This document shows, piece by piece, positions 7,738 to 15,929 of a DNA stretch of 63,413 nucleotides. Position 1 is the stretch's first letter. Every line of letters starts with the position of its first letter. Position numbers and translations under genes: made by a program. The stretch comes from a virus, in the IMG/VR virus record IMGVR_UViG_3300017767_000008, positions 1 through 63,413 of that record; one strand, given 5' to 3'. The notes beneath the pieces were generated by a model, which had not been told where the DNA came from, searched no databases, and saw nothing but the letters and a program-made list of their open reading frames with translations.

Positions 7738-8015
7738 GTCAATCTGATATTGATGGAGTTGTCAATGAATTAGAAGGTATCATTTGGGAGGCTGAAAATG
7801 CTGAATTTTTCTCAATTTCGGATTTACAGCCATTAGCGGATCGGTTGAAGAAATTGAAATGGCCTAAACAATATGTTCCGCCAACTTTTTCTCAAAAAAT
7901 CAAAGAATACAAAACGAAAGATTGGTTGATGCTAATTCTTGCTTGGTTCCTAGTTCCATTGATTTTCATTGCTTTGCCTTTTGCTTGGCTGTATTCTAAG
8001 GTCTTTCAAGCGTGA
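7734..8015 (+). CDS. Tail-anchored membrane protein, 93 aa
   Basis: I use ATG 7734 (MSQSDIDGVVNELEGIIWEA). A start at 7686 would sit inside the preceding gene. The N-terminal half is an acidic helix. The last 30 residues form a long hydrophobic segment (WLMLILAWFLVPLIFIALPF) with a very short end, so the protein is probably anchored by its C-terminus, possibly as a helical hairpin. It is the last gene of the plus-strand early operon, and its end overlaps the convergent Gp88-like gene by 10 bp. Confidence 0.7.
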   Translation: MSQSDIDGVVNELEGIIWEAENAEFFSISDLQPLADRLKKLKWPKQYVPPTFSQKIKEYKTKDWLMLILAWFLVPLIFIALPFAWLYSKVFQA

Positions 8016-9109
8016 ATCTTGTACTTCCTTGTGGGAGCATTGATTCTGATGCTCTTAAGCGCCCCTGAGCGCTTTCTAGCGTATGCTCCGGGGGTATAGA
8101 CAGCAAAGGCTGATTTTGTCACCCCTGCAATCTCTGGTCGATGGGAAACAATTCTAGCGTTTCTCCCAGTTGAACGTAATAGTTCTGCAGTTCTTTCTGC
8201 TGCCGACCTAGAGAGCTTGGATTGAATCGGAACGTAATCTTTGCCATCTATCTTTCTTTGACCAAGAATCGAAGTGTCTTTTGCTGCTCTTTTTCGATAA
8301 TCCTTCAAGTTGTTAATGTCAATGACTCCGGTTCCATAGAGTACGAATCCGGTTGTATCTCTTTTCCCACGCCCTTTCGCAGTCAAACCGATCACGGACT
8401 TTGGAGGGTCTAAAAATCTCAAATCGGATTTGTCGCCATCAATGACTTTCCATTGTTTCCCTCCTTCTGGACCCCATTTTTCGGGGAGTCCTGGCGGAGT
8501 TCCGAAAACAACTGCAACGTTTTGCCCCTTATCCATTGCTGATTTGACATATCTTTCATTTTCTTCGGAACGTGAAAACACCAATTCATAATTTTTTGCG
8601 GGTTTTCTTTGTCTATTGGGAATTTTTGTGTAATCGTAAAATTGTACTTCTGGAAATTTTTCAAAAATTGTTTTACGATCCTTGCCGAATTTTATTCTCT
8701 CCCATCGAATATCCGAAGTTCCATTTAATCTGAACGTGGGTTTGAAACCTGCTGTTTTAGAGGATTTAATCGCTGATTCGATTTCTTTTTCGAGCCTTAG
8801 CATGAAATTTTCTCGGTCATCGAAGAAGAATTTAGTTCGAGCGATTCTAGCATTTTGAACCGTACCATAACAACCCATTCCCGATGTATTCAAGCAAGCG
8901 GCGGCACAACCCATTGAGGCTGAAGGGCAGGTGTTATTTCCGGAAAGATTTGATGGAGAAAGGTGCATGATGTAGGTTCGATAACCATACTTTTCGCCTT
9001 TCACCGTTTTAGCATTTGAAGTAGTCAGTAGTGAAGAGGCTCCATACCTTTCTTTCATCTCTTCAGAAGATAATGCTTTAGATTCACCGTTGCGAATAAC
9101 CTGAGCCAT
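8006..9109 (-). CDS. Gp88-like Cys-rich phage protein with C-terminal NARV module
   Basis: Residues 40-130 contain YIMHLSPSNLSGNNTCPSAS, GCAAACLNTSGMGCYG, RTKFFFDDRENF and RLNGTSDIRWE. The middle has FYDYTKIPNR and VFSRSEEN. This series matches the phage Gp88-type family: a conserved Cys group followed by RLNGTSD and YDYTK. Its activity is not established. Residues about 281-342 form an added NARV module (GQRKIDGKDYVPI, AERTAELLRSTG, RNARIV, FAVYTPG), the only clear copy outside the late block. A TATA-like TGTAAAATA on the minus strand lies about 26 bp before the ATG, so the gene has its own promoter and probably no leader. Confidence 0.8.
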   Translation of the reverse strand: MAQVIRNGESKALSSEEMKERYGASSLLTTSNAKTVKGEKYGYRTYIMHLSPSNLSGNNTCPSASMGCAAACLNTSGMGCYGTVQNARIARTKFFFDDRENFMLRLEKEIESAIKSSKTAGFKPTFRLNGTSDIRWERIKFGKDRKTIFEKFPEVQFYDYTKIPNRQRKPAKNYELVFSRSEENERYVKSAMDKGQNVAVVFGTPPGLPEKWGPEGGKQWKVIDGDKSDLRFLDPPKSVIGLTAKGRGKRDTTGFVLYGTGVIDINNLKDYRKRAAKDTSILGQRKIDGKDYVPIQSKLSRSAAERTAELLRSTGRNARIVSHRPEIAGVTKSAFAVYTPGAYARKRSGALKSIRINAPTRKYKIHA

Positions 9110-9130
9110 GCTTCAAGGAGCAACAGGATC

Positions 9131-9140
9131 TATTTTACAA
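9131..9140 (-). promoter_or_regulatory. TATA box of the Gp88-like gene
   Basis: The minus strand reads TTGTAAAATA here, centred about 26 bp before the start codon at 9109. This is the archaeal TATA-to-start distance for a leaderless transcript. It separates the Gp88-like gene from the membrane gene upstream. Confidence 0.45.
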
Positions 9141-9153
9141 TAGCTTCAGTTGA

Positions 9154-9522
9154 TCACTTAGACGCATTCTTTGACGCTTTAGGACCAGGCATCGGCCCTG
9201 GTACTTCATCCCACTTAGATTTGATTTTATTTTTCTTCAGTCTTCTAGGGATCCATGAATTCATCTGCCACAAAGAAACAAACGTCATAGCCCCAACTAT
9301 GACCATTGATGCTGCCATTGCTACGTCAAAGACAAATGGCAGTCCTGGGTCATTGTCAATCGCATTAGGCATACCTGACACTGCCAACCAGAATACCACG
9401 CATAATGTTTGGTACAATCCGCAAATCAAAAGAATCCCTAATTGTATGACTCTTAGGTTCTGCATCTTCGAATGAACTCTGCTGAGTTCTTTGGCTTGGA
9501 TTTTTTCGAGAACGCTACTCAA
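9154..9522 (-). CDS. Two-span membrane protein, 122 aa
   Basis: There are two hydrophobic segments (about residues 26-50 and 66-88). The N-terminus is polar and helical (VLEKIQAKELSRVHSKMQ) and the tail is basic, ending in Lys/Ser. The start is TTG 9522 overlapping the previous TAG, with AGGGGTG shortly upstream. It lies at the end of the minus-strand unit that includes the packaging-type ATPase. A membrane partner of that ATPase is possible, but no family is recognised. Confidence 0.68.
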   Translation of the reverse strand: MSSVLEKIQAKELSRVHSKMQNLRVIQLGILLICGLYQTLCVVFWLAVSGMPNAIDNDPGLPFVFDVAMAASMVIVGAMTFVSLWQMNSWIPRRLKKNKIKSKWDEVPGPMPGPKASKNASK

Positions 9523-9880
9523 GCTGATTCACCCCTTGATTTATCGGAAATAGATCAGCACTAAACAACTGAGTTCTATTTGCTATGCTTTTGCTGGCAC
9601 TATTCCTGATTTTCATTTCTTGCCATCCCTTCAAGCTGATCGGTTTGCTATCAAATATAATCCGATAAGCAGTGTGATACTGGGGGTTATTTTGGTATAT
9701 TTCTGGTCTATTTTCATCTGATTCTGTCTGATTATCTCTAAAATCAAAACAAATTGGATCAGTATATTTTGATTTTGTCTGTCGAGAAAGGACTACTCGC
9801 GTGTATGTAATGGCCTTAACGTTTGCAGCAAAAATATCCAGATAAGGAGATGAAACTAGAATTTTCTCAATCAACCCCAA
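9515..9880 (-). CDS. Hypothetical protein, about 121 aa
   Basis: The protein is soluble and beta-rich, with central Asp/Asn-rich and Tyr-rich stretches. It has no membrane segment and no recognised motif. The start is TTG at 9880 or 9874, overlapping the end of the ATPase gene by up to 14 bp. Its end overlaps the next gene's start by 8 bp, so it is co-translated with the ATPase. Confidence 0.62.
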   Translation of the reverse strand: MGLIEKILVSSPYLDIFAANVKAITYTRVVLSRQTKSKYTDPICFDFRDNQTESDENRPEIYQNNPQYHTAYRIIFDSKPISLKGWQEMKIRNSASKSIANRTQLFSADLFPINQGVNQLE

Positions 9881-11234
9881 TCACCCCTATGTTTAATCCC
9901 CAACAAACGGGAGATTTGTTGCGTGGTGGAATCTCATTTTCTAGCGCTTTTGCCGCCTCTTTAATCTCATCATTGCATTTTGAAAATTTATTTCGATGAC
10001 CCCATCTTTGTAATGTTCCGCCACCGCCCATTTTCTCTTTCCGAGTTCCTTCTTCTCCTTCTAGGACTTCACCTATTGCAGCCCATTGTAGCCCAGCGCC
10101 CCTTAGCAAATGTCGGCAAAGCCGATTCATCAATTTTGATTCATTGTCTTCATTGGGTGTAATTCCTAGAATGCTTTTCCAGTATGCTTCTTTCTCATCA
10201 TTTCCTAAAGAGGCCATGACCTTAACATGAATTGGCTTCGCTAATTGTTCTGCTCTTTCTTTTACGCATTCTGGAGGCCAGGGCGCTGCTGAATCAATTA
10301 GCGATTTCAATTTCTTATTTTCTTCTCGCCATTCGAACCAACTTGCTTTTTGTGTTTCGTAAAGAGTAATCCATGTACCAGCATCACCTTGATCCTCATT
10401 CAATTGAGTCATTGCTATACCTGGGTCATGTCTTCGAATCTCAGGAACCATTCTTCTGTAAATGTCCTTGAATGCTCTAATCGGCATATCTTCAATTCTT
10501 TCTCGGAGTTGGCGAAGACCTGAAAACCGGTCTAATGTCAATGCATCCATTTCTCTTCCGCGCTTGGAAGCCATTCTAGCTTGAACCATGTTCATAATCG
10601 TCCAGACGTTCATGTGCCTTGAACGCGTCAATTTTTCGGCCCATTTTTTCTGTTCTTTGGATACTGCCCCGCTTCTCAATTGGATCGGCACTTCGTCGTA
10701 AATTTCAAGCAATGGGAAATCTGCAGCATCCCTGCTAACTTGATACCAGTCAGGGCATCTAAACCATCCTGGCTCTGAAGGAACGTAGCCGTTCACGTCG
10801 CCATACACATAAACTCTAGGAGCGCCAAATTCTTGTGATAATTTCCAATTCCTTGATTGTATTAGCCAAATCTCGCCTATACCATAACTTGCGACTGACT
10901 TCCCCATTCCACGATCTCCATACAGAAAACATATATCGGCTTTGAATTCACAAATGAAACCCTGTAATAGCAGGTTCGAAGGATAAAGAACCATTGGGCC
11001 TAATTTTTTTTGACCATCTGGTTCATCAAGTAATGAGTCGGCATTGATTGGAACAACCTTCGCCCACGGAGCCCATCTTGTGAAGAACCACTTCAAAGTA
11101 GTCATGTCGATTCCGCCTTGACAATAAGTTCGATACGTTCTGCGAAGCGTTGCGAAAATTTCTGGAGGCATACCTTTTGAAATGCAAACTTTGTTGAAAT
11201 CCGCCCAATTGAGGTATTTTTCTGCACCTGACAT
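9867..11234 (-). CDS. P-loop ATPase of the FtsK/HerA or A32 packaging type
   Basis: FLYGDRGMGKSVASYG near residue 100 is a Walker A motif (GDRGMGKS). LLEIYDEVP about 80 residues later is a Walker B with the catalytic Glu. LTRSRHMNVWTIMNMVQARM follows as a sensor-like strand ending in Gln. That order, and the HMN...Q segment, are typical of FtsK/HerA-type ATPases, including viral genome-packaging ATPases. The sequence before the P-loop (about 95 residues) and the C-terminal 180 residues are not recognised. In this element it is the best candidate for a motor that moves DNA or proteins through a membrane or capsid. Its neighbours include several membrane proteins. Alternatives are a conjugation-type or Zot-like ATPase. 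Confidence 0.72.
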   Translation of the reverse strand: MSGAEKYLNWADFNKVCISKGMPPEIFATLRRTYRTYCQGGIDMTTLKWFFTRWAPWAKVVPINADSLLDEPDGQKKLGPMVLYPSNLLLQGFICEFKADICFLYGDRGMGKSVASYGIGEIWLIQSRNWKLSQEFGAPRVYVYGDVNGYVPSEPGWFRCPDWYQVSRDAADFPLLEIYDEVPIQLRSGAVSKEQKKWAEKLTRSRHMNVWTIMNMVQARMASKRGREMDALTLDRFSGLRQLRERIEDMPIRAFKDIYRRMVPEIRRHDPGIAMTQLNEDQGDAGTWITLYETQKASWFEWREENKKLKSLIDSAAPWPPECVKERAEQLAKPIHVKVMASLGNDEKEAYWKSILGITPNEDNESKLMNRLCRHLLRGAGLQWAAIGEVLEGEEGTRKEKMGGGGTLQRWGHRNKFSKCNDEIKEAAKALENEIPPRNKSPVCWGLNIGVIGVD

Positions 11235-12166
11235 TATTCTTCACTATCCTTTTCATCTTGGTACATCTCAAATTGCTCTGACAAACTCATCAGTTCTTCA
11301 TCGTTTGTAGGTCCGTCATCCATTGTTTGAAGAAGTTCATCAATATGTGATTCGTCGTAAATCGGTTCTCCTTCTTCATCGGATCTCATACGCTCATAGC
11401 AAGGATAGCAAATATCAATCATGTAAGGTCCATGTTCGTCTTCTCCTTTGACATATTCAGCATTGTTTCCACATTCCGAACATTCTCCAACGTCGATGTT
11501 TTGTTGTTGCTCTGGTTGCGATTCAACATAAACCGGGCCATCGGTTGAATCGACCCATACGCCTTCTTGTTGCTCTTGATGAATTTGTTGAGGGATAGGC
11601 TGAGGAATTGGAGCCTCCATTTGTGCTTCTTGTGTTGCTTGTTCTGCATTCATCAAAACAGTCTTGATTGATTCTTTGTCGAATCTATCTTTCGAGAATA
11701 GTTTGGCTAATTCGTTTGGATCAGCGCCATTTTGTGAAAGTCGAAGTAGTATTTGAGCGAGTTGTATTTGTAGCCTCGATGTGTTTTCAGCCATTTCTGC
11801 TTGACGTATTGCTGAAGCCATTGCGACGTTTTTGGGTTCAAGATATTCAAGTTGCTGACGGCTTGAGCGCAATGATACTGCTTGTGCATAATCCCCTAAA
11901 TCGTCAGGCCACATCGACCAATGAAGCAAAATACCATTTTCTAAAGGCATTCCGCATTGTTCGAGAAAGTTCCTATCGCAACTAGCGAGTTTCAACCAAA
12001 GAATGTGTTTAGCTCTTGGAGGCAAATAAGCCCATGAATCGGTCATTGAAAGAACCAGGGTATCGACTAAACGGAATTGGTCATTCAAACGATCCGATTG
12101 AGGAACCATGAACAAATCTCTGCCCGATCTCGGACGGAATGCAGGTGTACCATTTCCTTCAGCCAT
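11234..12166 (-). CDS. Hypothetical protein with C-terminal zinc ribbon, 310 aa
   Basis: Residues 1-130 are mixed helical with several Trp residues, and 130-170 look like a helix-rich oligomerisation region. Residues 180-225 are Gln/Pro-rich and probably disordered. Residues about 228-255 form a zinc ribbon (CSECGNN and CYPCYE), and the tail is highly acidic. Its stop overlaps the ATPase start by one base, and its start overlaps the DUF6884-like gene by 8 bp. A structural or scaffold role next to the ATPase is conceivable, but nothing in the sequence proves it. Confidence 0.7.
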   Translation of the reverse strand: MAEGNGTPAFRPRSGRDLFMVPQSDRLNDQFRLVDTLVLSMTDSWAYLPPRAKHILWLKLASCDRNFLEQCGMPLENGILLHWSMWPDDLGDYAQAVSLRSSRQQLEYLEPKNVAMASAIRQAEMAENTSRLQIQLAQILLRLSQNGADPNELAKLFSKDRFDKESIKTVLMNAEQATQEAQMEAPIPQPIPQQIHQEQQEGVWVDSTDGPVYVESQPEQQQNIDVGECSECGNNAEYVKGEDEHGPYMIDICYPCYERMRSDEEGEPIYDESHIDELLQTMDDGPTNDEELMSLSEQFEMYQDEKDSEE

Positions 12167-12839
12167 GTCTTTTCACTCCTGTTGCTTTGTAAAGTGCGCT
12201 GTAATTCAATTCATTTTCTTTGGTCAATTTCGATAGCCTTTGACCGACTTGTAATCCTTCAAGTGGCTCTTCAACGGTTATCTCACGCCCGCCTTCTTTG
12301 AAGAAGGATTTGAGACCTTTTTTCAATGGTTCAGTGTATGCTTTTCCAGCCAATGCAATAACTTGTGGTTCTTCTTCAGCATTTTCAACTGATGAATCGA
12401 GGCTCCAAATGTAAAGTTGGCTACTGACCATTTCCGCCCATTTCTTTTTTTGTTCCTTCGACAGCTCTGAAAGGGTTAAATCGTAATCTTCTATTTCTTG
12501 GTTCGGCCATACAACGCCATGTCTTGCAGATATGACAGCCCAGTTCAAACCTTTGCCTTCAGCCCATTCCTTTGATTTGTTGAATAGCGGAGAACAATAG
12601 GCATCTTTGGCTTTTAGCGATTCTTGGCCTTTGAACGCTTTTGTTTTGCTGCATGAAATCAAAACAAGCCTGTTTTGCCTGTGTTTGAGAACCTGCTTTA
12701 TGATCGACTGGCGATTTCTTTTGTTGTTTTGAATATGCCTCTGGGTGATTGGGTTCCAAATCATCCTTGAATGAAAAACGGACTTTGTTTTAGGTCCGTA
12801 TCTCCAACTTGTCGGTCTCTTTCTCATGTATCGCTTCAT
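12159..12839 (-). CDS. DUF6884-like protein
   Basis: After a basic N-terminus of about 50 residues, the sequence has RLVLISCSKTK, then AYCSPLFNKSKEWAEGKGLN, WAVISARHGVVWPNQEIEDY and DLTLSEL. These match the DUF6884 family: the ISCSKTK start, a D-x-Y-x-SPLF block and SA-x-HG-x-V. Members occur widely in phages, plasmids and archaea, often near nucleic-acid-modifying enzymes; their reaction is not firmly known. Length after the basic extension fits the family. It is translationally coupled to both neighbours (1-8 bp overlaps). Confidence 0.78.
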   Translation of the reverse strand: MKRYMRKRPTSWRYGPKTKSVFHSRMIWNPITQRHIQNNKRNRQSIIKQVLKHRQNRLVLISCSKTKAFKGQESLKAKDAYCSPLFNKSKEWAEGKGLNWAVISARHGVVWPNQEIEDYDLTLSELSKEQKKKWAEMVSSQLYIWSLDSSVENAEEEPQVIALAGKAYTEPLKKGLKSFFKEGGREITVEEPLEGLQVGQRLSKLTKENELNYSALYKATGVKRHG

Positions 12840-13558
12840 TATTGAACACCTTCAATCTGATCCATTTGACCTGCTACATACTGCTGTGCAATCTCTTCGA
12901 GTTGTTGTTCGCGGAATCCTTGACGCATTGCCAAATCTTCTTCAGCCTGTATTTGTCCTCTTGACATTGAACCTGCAGTAGTTCGGAATTCAATATCCCA
13001 ATCACTGCCGGGTCGAGCATCTATCTCTAGCACGTTCGCCGTGACGTGGACTTTAGCCTTGTATCTCGATGAAAGGTCTTTAGGAACTCTGATTCTTTTT
13101 TTATCTCTGCGTGTCAAGATGAGGGCGCTGCCTGTATCTTCAATTTTCTTCAGGTAAGTCACCCGAGGAATACCAGGGTCATTTTCAACCCAATTTACTC
13201 TCGGCCATGAATTTGTGATCATGCTTGAAACAACTACGCCTATAGTGATGAAAAGTCCACCACAAGCAAATGCTTCGAATCTCGAATACGTTGGAGTTGC
13301 GAAGAATCCTTCGATTGGACCGTAAATCCACGCCCCAAGTCCTCCAATTGGAACTGCAACCCAAGAAAACATGAGAATTATTCCGGTAAGTATCAGTCCG
13401 ATTGAAGGAACCGAAGTTCTTTCTTTAGTTCTGTCAGAAAGATTTGATTGGTCATGCATCGGCGGTCCTTGAGGCATTTGCAGTCCTAATTCTTGCATTA
13501 GCATTGGGTCTTGAAACATAAGATCGTCGAATTCCATTCCGTCTGGTTGCATAATCAA
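12839..13558 (-). CDS. Two-span membrane protein, 239 aa
   Basis: The N-terminal 50 residues are Met/Gln/Pro-rich and acidic. Two hydrophobic segments follow (about residues 53-80 and 93-114). A soluble beta-rich domain comes after these (residues 125-205, with RRDKKRIRVPKDLSSRYKAK), and the end is a Gln/Glu-rich helix. The start is TTG 13558 in a TTGA overlap with the previous stop, or ATG 13552. It lies between a secreted-type protein and the DUF6884-like gene. It may belong to a membrane complex with the ATPase; this is inferred from the operon only. Confidence 0.7.
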   Translation of the reverse strand: MIMQPDGMEFDDLMFQDPMLMQELGLQMPQGPPMHDQSNLSDRTKERTSVPSIGLILTGIILMFSWVAVPIGGLGAWIYGPIEGFFATPTYSRFEAFACGGLFITIGVVVSSMITNSWPRVNWVENDPGIPRVTYLKKIEDTGSALILTRRDKKRIRVPKDLSSRYKAKVHVTANVLEIDARPGSDWDIEFRTTAGSMSRGQIQAEEDLAMRQGFREQQLEEIAQQYVAGQMDQIEGVQ

Positions 13559-14502
13559 TATCTCCTGTATGGCGGGTTGCCGTATCTATTCCTTCCTCGC
13601 CAGTAGTCATCTTCTGCTTGTTGCCTTAATTTCCTTTCCCTTCTCTTTTCCATCCAAGAAGGCATATTGTCCGTACCAGCATCTTTTCTCCGCTTCAATG
13701 AATCTTCTCGCATTCTGAAGAAGATACTCGAAGCCCCGACCAAAACAAGAATAGATCCTATCGCCCCGAATAAAATGCTAATTGGGCTGACCAAAGTTGC
13801 GAACGGCTCAACACGTTCTAAATCTCCATAAATCCAAACATAAGGAGTTCCGTGAACTGTAAGTCCGCTGTCATCTGCACGTTCATAATTGAGCCATCCG
13901 TTTTCATCTTGTATGCTGTATCTCACGCCCAAGAATCCTTTCGGAGCTTGAATGTCTAAGTAGTTCGAGCCGTTGCTTAATACCCATGTTCGCCCAGGTA
14001 AAATGCTGTTGCCATCATCTAAGTATTCGCTGACTGTCAAATTCAGATGCTTTTGTAGCGGGGTCAGTAGGAATCTGCCTCCTTCTAAGAAACCTGCAGT
14101 GTATTGTTGTGGTGCATAAGTAATTCTTGTTCTTTGGGTTTCAGTTGTACTTTGAACTTCATTCACTTCACCCCAAGCATAAATGTAAAGCAATCCTACT
14201 GTATCCACTTTATCAAAAGTGATAGTTGAACGGATCCCCGGCTGAACTGAAAGTTCTTGTGTTTGCGCAAGTGTTGAATTCGGCCACCTGAGTTCTGCTG
14301 TCACTTGTATTGATGTTCGAGAAGGTTTGTCATCTTGAAACGCCATACCTTCGACAACTATCGAAATAGGTCGGTCATTCGGGTATTGAATGGCAGTATT
14401 CAGTCGCATTTCAACAATTTCAACGCTTTGTGCTGAAACCGTTTGCGCATTTACCAACAATGGCAATAACAAAATCGAGATGAGTAAAATTGATTTTTTC
14501 AA
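13555..14502 (-). CDS. Type I membrane glycoprotein-like protein, 315 aa
   Basis: The start is TTG 14502, placed 7 bp after GGAGG; the longer frame upstream overlaps the TspO gene and is rejected. The new N-terminus is a clean signal peptide (KKSILLISILLLPLLVNAQ) with Ala-rich cleavage sites. About 210 residues of beta-rich extracellular domain follow, with possible N-glycosylation sites such as NGSN. One membrane helix follows (PISILFGAIGSILVLVGASS), then a strongly basic cytoplasmic tail with many Arg and Lys. This topology suits a surface receptor or virion spike component. No family is recognised. Confidence 0.72.
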   Translation of the reverse strand: MKKSILLISILLLPLLVNAQTVSAQSVEIVEMRLNTAIQYPNDRPISIVVEGMAFQDDKPSRTSIQVTAELRWPNSTLAQTQELSVQPGIRSTITFDKVDTVGLLYIYAWGEVNEVQSTTETQRTRITYAPQQYTAGFLEGGRFLLTPLQKHLNLTVSEYLDDGNSILPGRTWVLSNGSNYLDIQAPKGFLGVRYSIQDENGWLNYERADDSGLTVHGTPYVWIYGDLERVEPFATLVSPISILFGAIGSILVLVGASSIFFRMREDSLKRRKDAGTDNMPSWMEKRRERKLRQQAEDDYWRGRNRYGNPPYRRY

Positions 14503-14504
14503 AA

Positions 14505-14882
14505 TCAAGCCTCCAGGAGATAAGCAATATTGAGCAAAGTCGCAAAAGAAACCCATGCAATATACGGCCAAACCAAAATAGATGCATATTGGCTAACCGG
14601 ATAAACAAGAATTGCATAGTACGTTGTTGTAGCTATGATGCCGACCAAAATCAAAGTCGAAAGCAGATATGATTCTGCGTTGAAGAAAGAAGTCCAAACC
14701 AAATTCAACGTTAATTGTACTGCAAATAAAGCAAAAACAAGATTTTGATTATCCAATTCATCCCTGTTGATCCAAGTTAGAGCAATGCTTGTTGCCATCG
14801 AAGTGTAAAGGAAAGCCCAAACCGGGCCGAATACCCAATCGGGAGGTTGGAAAGACGGCGTGTAATCGGAATCGAAAGACAT
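14505..14882 (-). CDS. tspO: TspO/MBR family membrane protein (tryptophan-rich sensory protein), short form
   Basis: The sequence has QPPDWVFGPVWAFLYTSMA, then QLTLNLVWTSFF and VWPYIAWVSFATLLNIAYLL. These match the conserved TspO blocks: PP-x-W-V-F-x-P-V-W-x-x-L-Y, Q-L-x-L-N-x-x-W-S/T-x-x-F and P-Y-x-x-W-V-x-F-A-x-x-L-N. TspO proteins bind porphyrins and other ligands in membranes and modulate tetrapyrrole or stress responses. The usual family has five helices and about 155 residues. This copy is 125 residues and lacks the first helix, starting directly before helix 2. The preceding gene is a four-helix protein ending just before it. A TspO copy on a virus-like element is a candidate auxiliary metabolic gene. 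Confidence 0.85.
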   Translation of the reverse strand: MSFDSDYTPSFQPPDWVFGPVWAFLYTSMATSIALTWINRDELDNQNLVFALFAVQLTLNLVWTSFFNAESYLLSTLILVGIIATTTYYAILVYPVSQYASILVWPYIAWVSFATLLNIAYLLEA

Positions 14883-15296
14883 TCAAATCACCCCGGAATA
14901 ATACAACCAGAACAAAAAGTCCGTGAATAGACGTATCAAGATTCCATACAAAGTACCCAAAGCAGCAATACGGATCAAGTCGAATTTGACTTTGCTCATT
15001 ATGTATGCTGTTCCGAATAAAACAACCATCACTGCAACCAATCCAAAACCTGTGCCTAAATCGGTTGCTGAATCAACCCAACTCCCCATTCCACCGAAAA
15101 GTCCGGCAAGACCTTCTAACGTCCATACTGCAAATGTGACTGACAAATTAAATCCTAGAAGAAGTGAACCCATGAACACTGCAAGACCCCAACCTTCGCC
15201 TTTTGCATTTCTCCAAGTTGAAGCGCCAATCAATACTGTTCCAATCATAATGACTATGATTGCTAATGATGGTGTTTCAGAACCAAATTGATTCAC
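14883..15296 (-). CDS. Four-span membrane protein, 137 aa
   Basis: The start is GTG 15296, placed after GGAGG that overlaps the previous gene's end; an upstream start at 15362 lies inside that gene. Four hydrophobic segments are visible, with short Gly-rich loops (LEGLAGLFGGMGSW). The last ends at the C-terminus (LFTDFLFWLYYSGVI). The stop immediately precedes the TspO ATG (no gap), so the two are coupled. It might supply the membrane context missing from the shortened TspO, but this is a guess. Confidence 0.7.
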   Translation of the reverse strand: MNQFGSETPSLAIIVIMIGTVLIGASTWRNAKGEGWGLAVFMGSLLLGFNLSVTFAVWTLEGLAGLFGGMGSWVDSATDLGTGFGLVAVMVVLFGTAYIMSKVKFDLIRIAALGTLYGILIRLFTDFLFWLYYSGVI

Positions 15297-15297
15297 T

Positions 15298-15771
15298 TTA
15301 CTCGCCTCCTTGTGAAAAACATGAGCAACCAGGGGGAGCGTTTTCTTTCGAAGGTGCATCAATTCCTAGCCACCCACAATAGCAAGCGCTATCAGCATCA
15401 ACTACTGCATCGGGATTTTCTGGGTCAAACCATGTTTCGTGCGGAATTTCCGTTTCATCAAGATTTTCGTTTTCATAACGTGGCGATTCTTCCGCTTCAA
15501 TTTCTTCGAGCGTGCTTATTTTTCCACCATGCGCTTTTTCCATTGCTTCATCCCATGCTTGATCCGCCAATATTCTCAATTCTTCTCTTTCCATTCGAGC
15601 TATGAAATTCAAATCGTATCCGTGATTCGGGTCAAGGTTAGGGATATACAAACCAGTATTTGCACACCACATTTGATTTTCTTCTTCGTCATCGACAACT
15701 AAAACGATTACTTCATATCCTAAAGCAAGCGCATCTGCGACGACCATTTCTAAGGTCGGTTTAACGTCCAT
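15298..15771 (-). CDS. Acidic hypothetical protein with C-terminal Cys cluster, 157 aa
   Basis: I use ATG 15771 (MDVKPTLEMVVADALALGYE); TTG 15777 is an alternative. A Rossmann-like start (YEVIVLVVDDEEENQ) is followed by a very acidic middle. A C-terminal group (CYCGWLG and GCSCFS) probably binds metal. This is the first gene of the large minus-strand unit running to 9154. Upstream, GATAATGC on the minus strand could be its TATA element. No family is recognised. Confidence 0.65.
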   Translation of the reverse strand: MDVKPTLEMVVADALALGYEVIVLVVDDEEENQMWCANTGLYIPNLDPNHGYDLNFIARMEREELRILADQAWDEAMEKAHGGKISTLEEIEAEESPRYENENLDETEIPHETWFDPENPDAVVDADSACYCGWLGIDAPSKENAPPGCSCFSQGGE

Positions 15772-15929
15772 AGGCAAAATAATTGAGCATTCTGCATTAT
15801 CATCTCTTTGGATGAATTAGATCAATTCGCATATTTTTGAAGAAGTGCGAGGGAGCCTCGAAAGCCGGTGAGAATTGTCAGCCCCCCCACGTTTTTTTGT
15901 GGACGTTAGAGGCTTTTAGGCTTTGCCAA
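15772..15929. other. Short intergenic region with a T-rich hairpin
   Basis: The gap between two minus-strand genes holds a run of Cs followed by CCACGTTTTTTTGTGG near 15886-15903, a small hairpin with seven T in the loop. It also holds the GC-rich segment GAGGGAGCCTCGAAAGCC just before it. This may end the transcript of the 15930-17351 gene, or it may be only a promoter spacer; the evidence is weak. Confidence 0.25.
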
